NCBI RefSeq assembly: GCF_949987515.2
Contig: NC_082693.1
Span: 16,550,994 to 16,614,993, forward strand
Length of the DNA stretch: 64,000 nt
Source: Delphinus delphis
Taxonomy: Eukaryota; Chordata; Mammalia; Artiodactyla; Delphinidae
Direction of reading: 5' to 3'
This document shows positions 34,791 to 46,806 of the stretch, piece after piece. The notes under the pieces were generated by a model, which made no database searches, was not told the DNA's origin, and worked only from the letters and a program-made list of their open reading frames with translations. Made by a program: the position numbers and the translations under genes. Numbering within the stretch: the first letter of the stretch is position 1; each line of letters begins with the position of its first letter.

Positions 34791-37250
34791 TGATTACCCA
34801 CCTTTTTTGGGTATACAGTCACCAAAGTGAATAACCATAGGTCCCTTTAGGAGAGGTCTAAGGGAATTGCCACAGTATATACCTCCAGGGTATCACACAG
34901 TCCTTCCTCCTAGGGATCCCTAGGACCCAGTCAGGGGGCTCCAACTCTGAAAACTGTCTCAGATCTGACAACCAAGCAAGGAATTGTGATATTTTATTGG
35001 GGCAACTTCCCTCATCTCCCTACCTTTCCTTTCTTGCTGTTGTGCTGTGGTGGTGGTTGATTTTGAGCAGAACTTCTGTGGCCTGCCTATTTCTCTTGTT
35101 CTCGAGGACAACATGCTCTAGTCCTCGTGTACACAGTTCCCTGTGGGTCAAGTCTCCTGGGCTCCTCCTTAGCTCATGCTCTGACCTTTCTGCTCTTTAT
35201 GGTGATTACAGCCTCCTAGCTGATTGTAGCTAAGCCTCGTCACCTGGTCTTTCTGCTTGCAGTGGCGGCCCAAACATTATCCTTATGGCTGTTCATACAC
35301 CCAGCTCTGGGACTGCCTCTCCTACTGTCATTCCCAACTTGCAGAGGAGACCCACCTCTGAACTTCATAGGATGATTGGGCCCCTCATGCCAGTGCATGG
35401 CTGATGGCCTTGGTGAACGTGTGATTCTCTGGGCCTTCTCATGGAATGCGATCATCTGATGGGTCTCTGGTCTTACCTACTATATCCATTCCAGCATGTC
35501 CATTTCTCTTAGCCTCTTTTTTCCTTACTATACCAAATGCAAGTGCAATTCAGGCATTTCTACTTTGTCGAGAGTTCACCATCTTGTTTTTCTGACTTTT
35601 AAGAGCCCAGCAGTGAGTTTACCCCATCCTCGGGCATCCTAGCTCCTAACTAGGGCATTAAGTCCCATGTCTCAAAAAAGTACACTTAAGTAAATCAGTC
35701 CTTGCTTACCTAGTCCTACATTGTCTCCCTTGATCAAGCACCATCAGAATCTAATCTCAGTAGTACTCACAGGGTTCACTGTTCCATTATGGCTAATTCT
35801 TGCCATCTTTTACATTTATAAAGTTTTCCTCCCTTTTGAGGCCTAGCATGTCCCCTGCCGGGTGATGCTGTGATTTAACTCTAGTTATCAGCCTAGCAGC
35901 CATGAGAGGAAGTGAGGGCAAATCCTGAGGGACACACCTGATAGTTCCCAGGAGCGAAACTTCAGCAGCATCTTCTCACATAGCAGAAGTGCTGGCTCTT
36001 GCAAAGGAAGGATGAGCTACTGCAAGCCCAAAGCGTTCAGGGGGAGCTGCAGAGTCCACGCCCTCAGGGGAAGGCATCCAGATGTTTCCATCTCATGTTT
36101 CAGGGTCTCAGGTTTTAGCTGCCAGGGCCATGACCTTCACATGACAGGTCTGCTTTGCCTGAGCTTTCCCATTTGTATGGAGTGCTGCAGCTCCAACAGA
36201 TAAGTCTTCAGCCTGTCACTCAACTGTGTGGTCCTCCCAACACAGGTGCTGGGGGCTCGGTGAAATCTACCCAGCCTGACGGAGGGCTTCTCTGGCTCTC
36301 ATACTTAGCTACTAACTGCTTGTTAAGAGTCTTCAGTCTCTCTGCAGGGTGTCAATATAACTCAACAAAACCCAGCTGATTCTGCTGTTTTTCAGCATTT
36401 TCCTCCCTGCCCCTTCCATGTGTTTCAAATACCTGATTCATCACACCTGCTACAACATTCTTTTCCACCGGATCATTTTCCCAGGTCACCACCAGTGAAA
36501 CCAGGCAACTGAGCTGCTATCTGTTGCCAGGAATTATTCAGGCTCACCGTCAGCCAGGATGGTGTCCTCTTTACCTGCTGGGTGTGTGTTCTCCACCTCG
36601 CCATCTTGATGCCTGTTTTCTCAGGCTACTCCAGGTACCATTTGTGCTAGTCCAGATACTCCAAGCGGCAGACATCAAGGCAGGAATAAACGTGCAAGAA
36701 TTTCATCGGGGGAATGCCTATGAGACAAAGGGCCTGGGAAGGCTAAGAGAGCCGGCAGACCACAATGCAAGTCAGAACCCAAGGAAAGAACAGAGGAAGG
36801 AAGTTGGGGTAANNNNNNNNNNNNNNNNNNNNNNNNNNNNNNNNNNNNNNNNNNNNNNNNNNNNNNNNNNNNNNNNNNNNNNNNNNNNNNNNNNNNNNNN
36901 NNNNNNNNNNNNNNNNNNNNNNNNNNNNNNNNNNNNNNNNNNNNNNNNNNNNNNNNNNNNNNNNNNNNNNNNNNNNNNNNNNNNNNNNNNNNNNNNNNNN
37001 NNNNNNNNNNNNCCTTCAAGGTATTGGTTTCTCTGGTCCTAGCTGCTTTGGTAGCCCTAAGTACCAGCTTTTATCTCCTCAGGTCAGTGAGACTGTTGCC
37101 AGCTCCACAGCGCTTTCTGTTTGACCTCTCTTCCAATGTTAGTTTACCAGCAGATACCCTGATGGAAGAAGGTAGTAGTAAAAACAAACACATCTTAACG
37201 CCTTCCCAGTTACCGAGGAGCCAGGCCCTTTAAGTTTTGGCTACCTTGGT
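34790..37250 (-). other. Possible LTR-retrotransposon remnant (unresolved)
   Basis: GC-richer than the flanks, with stretches reading like LTR and gag-side ERV/MaLR sequence on the minus strand. At 36640-36760 'gtgcaagaatttcatcgggg' followed by 'gaatgcctatgagacaaagg' resembles the R/U5 side of ERV-L-class LTRs in reverse complement, comparable to the LTR-like flanks at 1.7 and 3.9 kb. No coding frame survives. The assembly gap falls inside. Identity is weakly supported. Confidence 0.35.
36813..37012. other. Assembly gap (200 N)
   Basis: Exactly 200 undetermined bases. The round length suggests a placeholder, so the true distance may differ. Open frames crossing it are artefacts. Confidence 0.99.
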
Positions 37251-38380
37251 TGCTCTCTGATGCCACCATTTATTGTTTGTATTTTATCAAGCTTTTTGAG
37301 TTATTCTAGGTGGCAAATTTAGTCTGATACCAGCAATTCAGTCATGGAGGAGTCATAGAATATTTAGTTTAAAAACTATGAATTATTACCCTTGGAGACC
37401 CACTTCCCCCTTAGCTCTTAACATTCAAATCCATCCAGACCAAAGCAAATTAACATTTTCTTCCTGAAGAGAAAATACATTCTCTACAATATTTTTCTCA
37501 CCGTGTCCCTGCTATACTGTGCTTCTTTTATCTTAAAATAAGATAGACTTTGGCAGTTTTTAAATATGGTTGTTCACATTTCTGTGTATGTTGCAAGGCA
37601 TCCGGTGATATTTTAAACCATTAATAAGCTATATGTCTGTATGTTGGAAGGAGGCTGGGGGAAGGGCTGTGGAGGTGGATTGTTTCTTAACTACTGTCTT
37701 CCTGGGAAAACCTGTTGGTAAAAGAATATTTTCATTGAAACTGTGATTTCTATTACACCGAATCTACTGTTTCTCTGATTTCTTAAATGAAAAATGACAT
37801 GTTTTGTGTTAGTAGCAAATACATTAAAAAAATGGAAGCATCAAAGAGATAGGGCATACTTGAAATCTTTCTGAATATAAAGGAAACTATTCTAAGTATA
37901 CAGTTAACATGTTACACTTCTGAAAATCTGAGCTCTAGAGCAGTTTTCAGAGTTAAAATTTATTTGCTGTGAATCTGTGTTTCACGTACTTAATAATTGC
38001 TCAAGTTCTGTATTTTATAAATATGCTTTTTAAAGCTTTTCTTTTATGGAAATTATTGATTTTTACTTCTATGTACTCACTGATAGATTAATATTTTATT
38101 GCTATGTAATTGCTATCTTTTCCTATCTTCAATAGGAAAGAGTATCTGTTAAACACTGTTTTTCAGTATAACAATGAGAATTAAATTATTTAATATATGT
38201 CAAAATTTCTTTTAAAACTGTGAATTAATAACAGTAATAATTATCATTTATAATAAGTTTTTAATCCTCACAGCAATTCTATAAAGTCAGAGTTTTAATA
38301 ACCAGGTTAAGTTTACACGCATATAAATGGAAGCGTCAGGAGTCAAAGCCATGTTGGAACATACACACAGCTGCTCCCGG
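37250..38380. other. AT-rich intergenic DNA
   Basis: No transposon clearly recognised. A weak MIR-like match is possible near 38240-38350 ('ttttaatcctcacagcaatt'). Confidence 0.4.
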
Positions 38381-39485
38381 TTATTCAATCAAACAGTAAA
38401 TCTAGGTTCTCTGTGAAGGCATTTTGCAGATGTGGTTAAAGGCATTGATCAGAGCGATCAGAGACATTAATTGAGAACAATCAACGTTATACCATGCGGG
38501 AGATGGCCGACATACTCAGAATATCCAGATCAAGTGCTGAAAGTCATTTGCACCCGCTTGGTTATGTGAATCGCTTTGATGTTTGGGTTCCACATAGGTT
38601 AAGCAAAAAAAACCTTCTCGACCGTATTTCCGCACGTGATTCTCTACTGAAACGTAACAGCAACGTTCTGTTTTTAAAACAAATTGTGATGGGCGAAGAA
38701 AAGTAGATACTGTACCGTAATGTGGAATGGAAGAGATAGTGGGGCAAGCAAAATGAACCACCACCAACCCCACCAAAGGCCGATCTTCATGCAAAGAAGG
38801 TAATGTTGTGTATACTGTCAGATTGGAAGGGCGTCCTCTATTAAGAGCTCCTTCTGGAAAACCAAACGATTAGTTCCAACAAGTACTGCTGCCAATTAGA
38901 CCAACTGAAAGCGGCACTCGACGAAAAGAATCCAAAATGAGTCAACAGAAAACGCATACTCTTCCATCTTCCTGCGGTATTTACCAGACATTGCACCTTC
39001 AGCTTTCCATTTATTTTGGTCTTCACAAAATTCTCTTAATGGAAAAAATTTCAGTTCCCTGGAAGTCTGTAAAAGGCACCTGGGACAGTTCTTTGCTCAG
39101 CAAGATAAAAAGTTTTGGGAAGATGGAATTATGAAGTTGCCTGGAAAATGGCAGAAGGTAGTGGAACAAAAGGGTGAATACATTGTTCAATAAATTCTTG
39201 GTGAAAAAAAAAAAGATGCTAATCAGTTAATTGAACAAGAGATTATCCTGTGTGGGCCTGAATTGATTGGAAGATCTTTAAAATACGCTCAGGTCTTCTC
39301 TGAGTGGCACCTCCCACCTGTGCACAAGCTTGGGCTCCTTCCTCTGGATTCCAACTGGCTGCTGACCCTCCCTCTCTGCCTGCCCAACAGGCTTCCACAA
39401 TTACATAAGCAAATAAACTTATATTTGCTTCTACATATAATCTCCTACTACTTCTGGTTCTGCTTCTCTGGTTGAACCTTGATTA
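38380..39485 (+). repeat. LTR-like ancient repeat split by mariner
   Basis: The left part ('tctgtgaaggcattttgcag', 'atgtggttaaaggcattgat') and right part ('gattatcctgtgtgggcct', then 'ggttctgcttctctggttga' and 'accttgattaacaat') are the two halves of a common mammalian LTR-like repeat. The right end resembles the end of the repeat at 50218-50555. The mariner between them came later. I cannot name the family with confidence. Confidence 0.55.
38455..39215 (+). pseudogene. Mariner (Tc1/mariner) transposase, dead
   Basis: The plus-strand frame 38494-38706 translates to the middle of a mariner transposase: helix-turn-helix end, 'WVPHRL' motif, and the first catalytic block where the usual DEKW reads 'EEK' followed by a stop. 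After that stop the same frame continues with matches through 'KADLHAKKVML', 'LDQLKAALDEK' and 'VNRKRI'; after a further disruption 'FGKMEL'-side C-terminal sequence appears in other frames. An A-rich end lies at 39205-39216. The N-terminal third and terminal inverted repeats are not clear. Stop, substitution of the first catalytic Asp and frameshifts make it inactive. Resembles mammalian mariner families found in several orders. Confidence 0.75.
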
Positions 39486-39769
39486 ACAATCTTTCCTTCA
39501 CTGCAAATCTGTTACTTGAGTCTAAACGGTGGTCAAATTCAGAATGAAAATATGGGGAGGGGAACAGGGAGTTTAAAAATAAGGTAGAGGGAGAGGAGAG
39601 CCAAGGGGAGAGTCTTTTTTCTTGTATATTTATGCCTAGATAGTGAACACATTTTTTAAAAGCATGATTTTCCTGTCATTCGAATAACTCATGTTCAACA
39701 ACTTTTGCCATGTTTTCTAAAATTATATGATACTAAATAAATATAACTAGTAGATATCAGTATTTATAT

Positions 39770-40125
39770 GGTTAGGCTGTCCTCTTGCTCTCTGTTCATC
39801 CCCTGATCGACCAGGCCCTGCTTCACACACGACTATCCAATCCTCTTAATTTAAGGCTTCATTAGCCCCTGGTAACTGATGAGCTCACCTGACATCAATT
39901 CTCCCTATAAATGGTATCCTCCTCCTCCCCTGAGCAACGAAGATGGCTGCTACATCCTGTCTACTGTCTGCTGGACACCTGGAGTGTCGCTCTAGGTCCC
40001 TTTGTGTAAGATTCCTCTGTACAGTAAACTGTTGATGTCTCTGTCACTGTCTCCAAGCTCTTCCTTTGGTCTCCAGACTGGGCAACTACAAGACTTGCAG
40101 GCCTGCTGGGTGCAGCCCAACAGTA
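39770..40125 (+). mobile_element. Probable solo LTR (ERV-like)
   Basis: A 350-base segment with LTR architecture on the plus strand: a TATA-type box 'ccctataaatgg' at about 39904-39915, a downstream 'gtacagtaaactgttgatg' polyadenylation-like region at about 40020-40038, and a 'gcagcccaaca' end. Ends are not fixed because a clean target-site duplication is not evident. Class unassigned. Confidence 0.5.
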
Positions 40126-40521
40126 TTGGATGAGTAACAGCAGGAGGTATGACATATCTACATTTTTCAGTGTAAACCCCTGGATTTGAATGCAGAAGTT
40201 CTGGAGCACAAGTTTTGTTGCTATTAGAGTTGTACTAGAGAATTCTCCGCAGATTATTGTAAACGTACTTTTCTGCAGACCATTCTCTTATAACCAGCTC
40301 AATAGTATCCATGCAAAACAGAATGTCTCTTTTAATTAATGAATACTGACATACAAAATAGCTAATAAAAATACTTTTAGGGACTGAATGTTTGTGTCCA
40401 CCCCAAATCCATATGTTGAAGCCTTACCCCCCTGTGTGGCTGCATTTTGAGATGGGTCCTTTAAGGAGGTAAGTAAGGTCCAAGAGTGGAGCCTTAATCT
40501 AATAGGACTGATTTTCTTATG

Positions 40522-40752
40522 AAAAGAGGAATAGAGGGCTTCCCTGGTGGGGCAATGGTTGAGAGTCCACCTGCCGATGCAGGGGACGCAGGTTTGTTCT
40601 CCGGTCCGGGAGGATCCCACATGCCGCGGAGCGGCTGGGCCCGTGAGCCATGGCCGCTGAGCCTGCGCGTCCGGAGCCTGTGCTCCGCAACAGGAGAGGC
40701 CGCAGCAGTGAGAGGCCCGCGTACCGCAAAAAAAAAAAAAAGAGGAATAGAG
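40522..40752 (+). mobile_element. CHR-type SINE (plus) in MaLR LTR
   Basis: Head 'ggcttccctggtggggcaat' at 40537, body to 'cccgcgtaccgc', A-tail to about 40740. Perfect 15-bp duplication 'aaaagaggaatagag' at 40522-40536 and 40738-40752. Several differences from the other copies, for example 'ggtttgttctcc' where others read 'ggttcgtgcccc', altering the B-box-like promoter element. Confidence 0.96.
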
Positions 40753-40760
40753 ACCAGAGT

Positions 40761-40784
40761 TCTCTCTCTCTCTCTCTCTCTCCC
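40761..40784. repeat. (TC)n microsatellite
   Basis: About 12 TC units within the MaLR LTR, starting 9 bases after the SINE duplication. Confidence 0.93.
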
Positions 40785-40990
40785 CTCTCCAGTGCACAAA
40801 GAAGAGGTCATGTGACACATACAGTGAGATGGTGGCTAGCTGCGGGCCAAGACAGGAGGACTGAGAATAAAACCTACCTTGCTGTCACCTTGATCTTGGA
40901 CTTTCCAGCCTCCAGAACGGTGAGTAATATATTTCTGTTGTTTATATCAGCCAGTCTGCGGTATTTTGTTATGGCAGTCTGAGCAGATTA

Positions 40991-41607
40991 AGAAAAATAC
41001 TAGACTCATAAAATTCTGCTTATATGAGAAATCTAAAACAAAAAATGATACAGATGAACTTACCTACAAAACAGAAATAGACCCACAGACATAGAAAACA
41101 AACTTATGGTTACCAAAGGGGAAAGTGGGGGGATACATTAGGAGTTTGGGATTAACATGTACACACTAATATATATATATAAAACAGATAACCAACAAGG
41201 AGTATAGCACAGGGACCTATACTCTATATTTTGTAATAACTTATATGGGAAAAGAATCTGAAAAAAATAGATATATATGTATGTATAACTGAATCACTTT
41301 GCTGTACACCTGAAACTAGCACAACATACTAAGTCAACTATACTTCAATTAAACACAGAAAAATAGGGGACTTCCCTGGTGGTGCAGTGGATAAGACTCC
41401 ATGCTCCCAGTGCAGGGGTCCCGGGTTCAATCCCTGGTCAGGGAACTAAATCCCACATGCATGCCGCAACTAAGAGTTTGCATGCCACAACTAAGGAGCC
41501 TGTAAGCCACAACTAAGGAGCCTGCCTGCTGCAACTAAGACCCAGTGCAACCAAATAAATAAATAAAACTCACCTTTGAATTAAAAAAAAAAACAGAAAA
41601 ATACTAG
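40991..41607 (+). mobile_element. 5'-truncated L1 3' end (plus), with SINE in its tail
   Basis: L1 3' UTR in plus orientation from about 41011 ('aaacttatggttaccaaagg', 'gtatagcacagggacctata', 'cacctgaaactagcacaaca', 'actatacttcaattaa'). The outer duplication 'agaaaaatactag' at 40991-41003 and 41595-41607 encloses both the L1 and a later SINE inserted at its tail. Confidence 0.83.
41351..41603 (+). mobile_element. CHR-2-like SINE (plus) at L1 tail
   Basis: Head 'ggggacttccctggtggtgc', B-box-like 'gggttcaatccctggtcagg', and a body of repeated 'gccacaactaaggagcctg' units, ending '(aaat)n' at about 41550-41568 and an A-run. This is the other CHR subtype, distinct from the 200-base GC-rich copies. 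Duplication 'aaacacagaaaaata' / 'aaaacagaaaaata' flanks it. Confidence 0.9.
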
Positions 41608-41609
41608 TC

Positions 41610-42370
41610 ATAAAAGATAAGATTTTATTAAACATCATTTAAGTACATAAGATTTATTTATTATCTTAAAAACCATATACTACAAAAATTTTTCTTTCTG
41701 ATTTTCCTAGGATCATAACTTTAAGCTGTATTAAATGCATGTAGAAAATGTAGTAAGCATAATAGATTTGGAAGAATAAACTAGTAGGTTTTACAATCCA
41801 CAGCAATCAATATAGGATCCATCTGTTTCTTTTGATCAGTAATCTGAGTAATGAGGAACACAGAAGAATTTTTTTGCATTTCTGAGGTTGTTAGCTTTAT
41901 TTTTGCTGTGTTTTTTTTTTTTTAAAGCAAGTATACATGATATGATCTGATCTTCTCACTAATAGAATGTGACAGTTGAAGAAAAAAGACCCAAATCATC
42001 TCTTTATTTGTAGGGACCATGGAAAGTCTAATCAAATTCCTATAGGATGGAGAATCACAAAACTTTAACTCACTTTTTTATATTCAAAATGGAAAAAAAA
42101 GTGACTTCTAGGGCTACATAGCAAAATTCAAATCAAAATTAATTATAACTTTGCAAAATAGTCTTCCTACTCCAACTTTTATCCTTTTTTATTTGAAAAA
42201 TATCTCTAACTTCCCAAAGTGGTTAGGACAGCTTTCATGTCACACAATTATTTAGAAATTGTTATTAAGGTTTCATGCATGAACATGTAAATTATGGAAA
42301 AGCATAGTTGATTAAACAGAATAAACCTATGACAATGATTTAAAACTTTTGTTTCAAAACAGTTGCTTAT
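41610..42370. other. AT-rich intergenic DNA
   Basis: Nothing recognised apart from a T-run near 41912-41926. Confidence 0.45.
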
Positions 42371-42371
42371 G

Positions 42372-43915
42372 TTTTTAATTGATATATAGTTGATATATGA
42401 TATTAGTGTCAGGTGTACAACATAGTGATTCAAATTTTTTATAGATTATATTCCATTTAAAGTTATTGTAAAATATTGGTTATATTCCCTGTGCTGTACA
42501 ATATACCCTCATAGCTTACTTACTTTATACATCATAGTTTGTACCTCTTTATCCCCTACCTCTACCTTGCCCTTCTCTGCTTCCCTGTCCCCACTTGTAA
42601 TGACTATTTTGTTCTCTGGATCTGTGAGTCTGTTTCTGCTTTGTTATATTCATTTGTTTTATTTTTTAGTTTCCATATATAAGCAATAATATACAGTATA
42701 TGTCTTTCTCTGTCTGACTTATTTCACTAAACATAATACCCTCCAGGTCCATCCATGTTGTTGCAAATGGCAAAATTTCATTCTTTTTCACGGCTGAGTA
42801 GTAATCTTTTGTGTATGTATGTATGATGTATACCCCATCTTCTTTATCCATTCATCTGTTGATGGACCCCAGGTTGCTTCCATATCTTGGCTATTATAAA
42901 TAATGCTGCTATGAACATTGGGGTGCGTGTATCTTTTTGACTTAGTGTTTTTGTTTTCTTAGCATATATACTCAGCAGTAGAATTGCTGGATTATATGGT
43001 AGTTCTATTTTTAGTTTTTTGAGGAACCTTTATAGTGTTTTCCATAATGGTTGCACCAATTCATATTCCCGCCAACAGGGTACAAGTGTTCCCTTTTCTC
43101 CACATCCTAACCAACATTTGTTATTTGTGGTCTTTTTGGCAATAGATATTCTAACAGGTGTGAGTTGATAGCTCATTGTGGTTTTGATTAGCATTTCTCT
43201 GATTAGTGATGTTGAGCAGTTTTTCATGTGCCTGTTGGCCATCTGTATGTCTTCCTTGGAAGACTGTTCAGGTCTTCTGCCTATTTCTTATTTTTTTAAT
43301 ATTGAGTTGTATGAGCTGTTTATATATTTTAGATATTAAACCCTTATTGGTCATATAATTTACAAATATTTTCCCCATTCAGTTGGCTGTCTTTTCATTT
43401 TGTTGATGGTTTCCTTTGCTGTGTAAAAGCTTTTAAGTTGAATTAGGTCCCATTTGTTTATATTTGGTTTTGTTTTCTTTGCCTTAGGGGACAGATCAAA
43501 AAAATATTGCTATGATTTATGTCAGAGTGTCCTGCCTATCTTTTCTTCTAGGAGTTTTATGGTTCTGGTCTCATATTTAGGTCTTTAATCCGTGTTGAGT
43601 TTATTTTCATATATGTTGTGAGGAAATGTTCTAATTTTATTCTTTTGCCTGTAGCAGTCCCGTTTTCTCAGCACCACTTATTGAAGAGACTGTCTTTTCC
43701 TCATTGTATATTCTTGCCTCCTTTTGTCATAGATTAGTTGACCATAAGTGCATGAATTTATTTCTGGGCTGTCTATTCTGTTCCATTGATCTATGTGTCT
43801 GTTTTTGTGCCTGTACCATACTGTTTTGATTACTTTAGCTTTGTAGTATAGTCTGAATTCAGGGAGTGTGATACCTCCAGCTGTGTTCTTCTTTCTCAAG
43901 ATTGCTTTGGTAAAG
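42372..43915 (-). mobile_element. 5'-truncated L1 (minus)
   Basis: Reverse complement of an L1 3' UTR (42372-42700) and the C-terminal part of ORF2 (42700-43915). Minus-strand fragments encode recognisable ORF2 text, for example the Cys segment with '[11 protein letters not shown]' at about 43085-43160 and the '[15 protein letters not shown]' segment near 43840-43890. The insertion stops before the reverse transcriptase active site. Frame is broken several times. No duplication found. Confidence 0.88.
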
Positions 43916-43919
43916 TCTT

Positions 43920-44830
43920 TTTAAATGCCATGAAAGAATCTATTTTAAAAGGTAGTTTCCATTTAAACAAAATCTGAGTTGGAAAAATTCATCAAAATAT
44001 TTATGATAAATTCACTTTTTGGCTCATTAGCACTACTTTCAAAACATGTGCACACATACATTCAAGCTCTTTGACTTTTTTTTTCTTTTTTTAGAAATAA
44101 GATTTTGTCAAGAGCCAATGATTTATTTTTAATTCTAAATTGTCCTCTCTGAGAGCCAGCCCTATTCTTAGGACAGCCCTCATAAACTGAGAGGGAAGTT
44201 TCTGTGCATCTTGACAGACTTCCCTGAGCCAGTGAATTTTAATATCCAAACATTGGATTTAGATGTGAAATTTAAAGTTATTGAAATTTGAATTCCCTCT
44301 AAACTCCCATCCTCAGTTAAAATTATATAATGCTTTGTTCTTTAAGAGGACTTGCTACCTTTATTGGTGCATATTTTTTAGATTATATAAACTCAAAATG
44401 CAATTTTAAAATAGTTAAAAATTCTTCTAAGTGATTAATCACCATAGCTATCAAGTTACAAAAGTAAAATTCTTACTAAATTTAAGAGTATAAACTTAGA
44501 GTGTAATCAAATAACAGACCAACTTAAAAATTTTCAATTAAAAGTTAAAAAATAAGTATCCTAAGTGATCTTGATAAATTATACTTTAAAGAAAATGACT
44601 ATTTATAACAGGGATTATAACGGTAATGTCTAGGTCATATATGCAATTAATTGCATAAGACAGATAACTACTAGTTATTTCACTGTTCTTTAGTGCACCA
44701 AAAATACAGCAATCTTTTAAAGAGCTTCAGGGGGAAAATTTCATTTTTTAGTGGACTGCATAAATTGAGGGAATTATATATCTAGGGAATCTTTGAGTCC
44801 CAACAGTGTAATATATATCATTTTTATAGC
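43920..44830. other. AT-rich intergenic DNA
   Basis: No repeat or gene recognised; T-rich run near 44078-44091. Confidence 0.45.
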
Positions 44831-44833
44831 CAT

Positions 44834-45071
44834 AAAGTGTAAAGCCAGGGCTTTCCTGGTGACGCAGTGGTTGAGAGTCCGCCTGCCGATGCAGGGGACA
44901 CGGGTTCGTGCCCCGGTCTGGGAAGATCCCACATGCCGCGGAGCGCCTGGGCCCGTGAACCATGGCCGCTGAGCCTGCGCGTCCGGAGCCTGTGCTCCGC
45001 AACGGGAGAGGCCACAACAATGAGAGGCCCGCGTACCGCAAAAAAAAAAAAAAAAAAAGTGTAAAGCCAGG
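44834..45071 (+). mobile_element. CHR-type SINE (plus)
   Basis: Head at 44850 ('gctttcctggtgacgcagtg'), full GC-rich body, A-tail of about 19 to 45056. Perfect 16-bp duplication 'aaagtgtaaagccagg' at 44834-44849 and 45056-45071. The long clean tail and intact duplication mark a recent insertion. Confidence 0.97.
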
Positions 45072-45074
45072 CAA

Positions 45075-46800
45075 ATTACCACACTAAAGTTCTAGAGACA
45101 AAATGAAATAGTTTGCTTTATTTATAGCTTGTGAATAGGTTAAAACCCAAAATATTAGAATACTATAAGAATTCAAATAGGCAGATAATATAGATTATTT
45201 ATTAAAGAACATATATATCAAATATATATATATATAATATCTAAATCAAAAAGTCTATTTATACATTACTATTTCAATCCTTCAATTTTTTGTCAAAATA
45301 TAGCTTTTAGAGGTCAAACACATGAATTTTGAAAATGAGCACATGTCAAAGATTTATTTAACACATTAATGAACAAACAAGAGGGGTGAAACTGTTTCCA
45401 AAAAAAGTTTAGAAGCAACAGAAGTATTTACAGTGACCAAATAAAAGAATGGTAGGAGAGGACCATGAAATCATATACAAAACTAAATAATGTCTTATGT
45501 GGCATTAGCAGTAAAATACTCTAACCAGTAGTAAGTAACAAATCCAAACAAAGGTCTAAAATCGGATAATCCTTGGGTAGGCCTGTTAGACAATGCTTTG
45601 TTATGACAGTCTCTAGTTGTGATCCTAAAATAAACTCCAGAGATTATTCTTGATTACGCATTCAATGTTTGGTTGGGTTTGGTTGAATTTTAAATAACTC
45701 TTATTCTTCTATTCTGAGGGTCGGAAAAGAAAAAAGGGAATTTATCTCCTTAGGGTTACACCTATAGTATCTATGTATGTGTGTGAATTCTACTTTTTTT
45801 AAGGTTCTGGAAATCTGCTAAAGGGATCTGACCAGCAAGGAATTAATTGAGCTATTATACTGCCTGTGAGGCTGTGTTCTTGTAATCCACAGAAGATACA
45901 AGACCAGTTTTCTGGAGCACTTTGTGGACATAGATTCCAGACCTGAATTATAATCCTTGCTCTTTGATGGGCTTCTAGTTCTGATTTAAATTGAATTCTC
46001 AAATAGGATCCCCCCCAATAATGGTTTTGGCTGCGCAGTTGATTTGTGTAACGGTATCCCAATTTTTAAAAGAGACAGATTCCTATTAACCTATGAAATT
46101 AACTGTGTTGCCATTGAAATTAAAGGTTTAGTATTTTAAAAAAGTGCGAGAATCAGCCGAATAGATTTCTTATAGAAAAAAAAAGATACCATTTAAAGAA
46201 TTTTTTTTTTATTCTACAAAACCATAGTCTAAATAATTGAGGGTCAAAGATAGAAGGATGCTTCATATACTCATCAAAAATATCAACAATATTCTAAACA
46301 AAACACACACACAACCAAACATTCCCTCGTAAGTTCATTCGGTACTACGTAATTATTGTTCCTCTTGATCTTACCTCAGCAGTTTGCTTTCACCAGGTTG
46401 TCTGCTTCTGGAATAAAAAGAACTCCTGGCTCAATCCTCTGATACAATCTTTACAGTCATCTAAGAGGTGTCACCTTAAGCTCCAAAGCCAGTACTAATG
46501 AATCTATTTCTTCCGGTATAAATAGTCAAAACACCTGCTATACTTCTTTCCAGGAGGTATTGACTTTGTTTTCTTTGAAGATCAAATTTCTGACCTGTAG
46601 CAGAGCCTTCAGATAAACGTGAAAGGAGACAGAAATTGCCTATTGATGTGACGTGAAAAGGCTGTGGTTAGTTTATTACAGTAACCAACAATATCAGAAT
46701 GGAGAAGGGTGATACTCTCTATTGAGATAAATGCATTACTATGGCCTGAGGATTTGACCAGTGGTTCCCCTGGGGGTTGAGTAAGAATGAGATGATTGGG
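45075..46800. other. AT-rich intergenic DNA
   Basis: No standard repeat recognised. The segment 45336-45490 resembles 50072-50220 (see separate entry). An AT run lies at about 45220-45238. Confidence 0.45.
45336..45490 (+). repeat. Low-copy direct repeat, copy 1
   Basis: 'gagcacatgtcaaagattta' and 'cagtgaccaaataaaagaat' then 'gaaatcatatacaaaact' find counterparts in the same order and orientation at 50072-50220. Roughly 150 bases of visible similarity with indels. Nature unknown. Confidence 0.55.
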
Positions 46801-46806
46801 ATTTAA

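Larger units (their letters stand above)
40381..40990 (+). mobile_element. MaLR LTR (MST/MLT1-type) carrying a SINE
   Basis: The start 'ggactgaatgtttgtgtcca' and block 'atccatatgttgaagcctta', then after the SINE 'ttgatcttggactttccagc', 'atttctgttgtttatatcag' and 'ggtattttgttatggcagtc', are diagnostic of MST/MLT1 LTRs. Without the SINE it is about 400 bases, a normal LTR length. A (TC)n run at 40761-40784 also expanded inside. Confidence 0.88.

Noticed and set aside
36524..37042. 172-codon open frame across the gap
   Set aside because: It runs through 200 N; the frame is meaningless.
40336..40820. Minus-strand frames of 108-160 codons
   Set aside because: Antisense translation of a CHR SINE; near-identical peptides appear at every other SINE copy (for example 45, 47 and 49 kb).
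44850..44930. tRNA gene
   Set aside because: The head of the SINE resembles a tRNA with A- and B-box-like motifs, but it continues into a SINE body with A-tail and duplication; not a functional tRNA.
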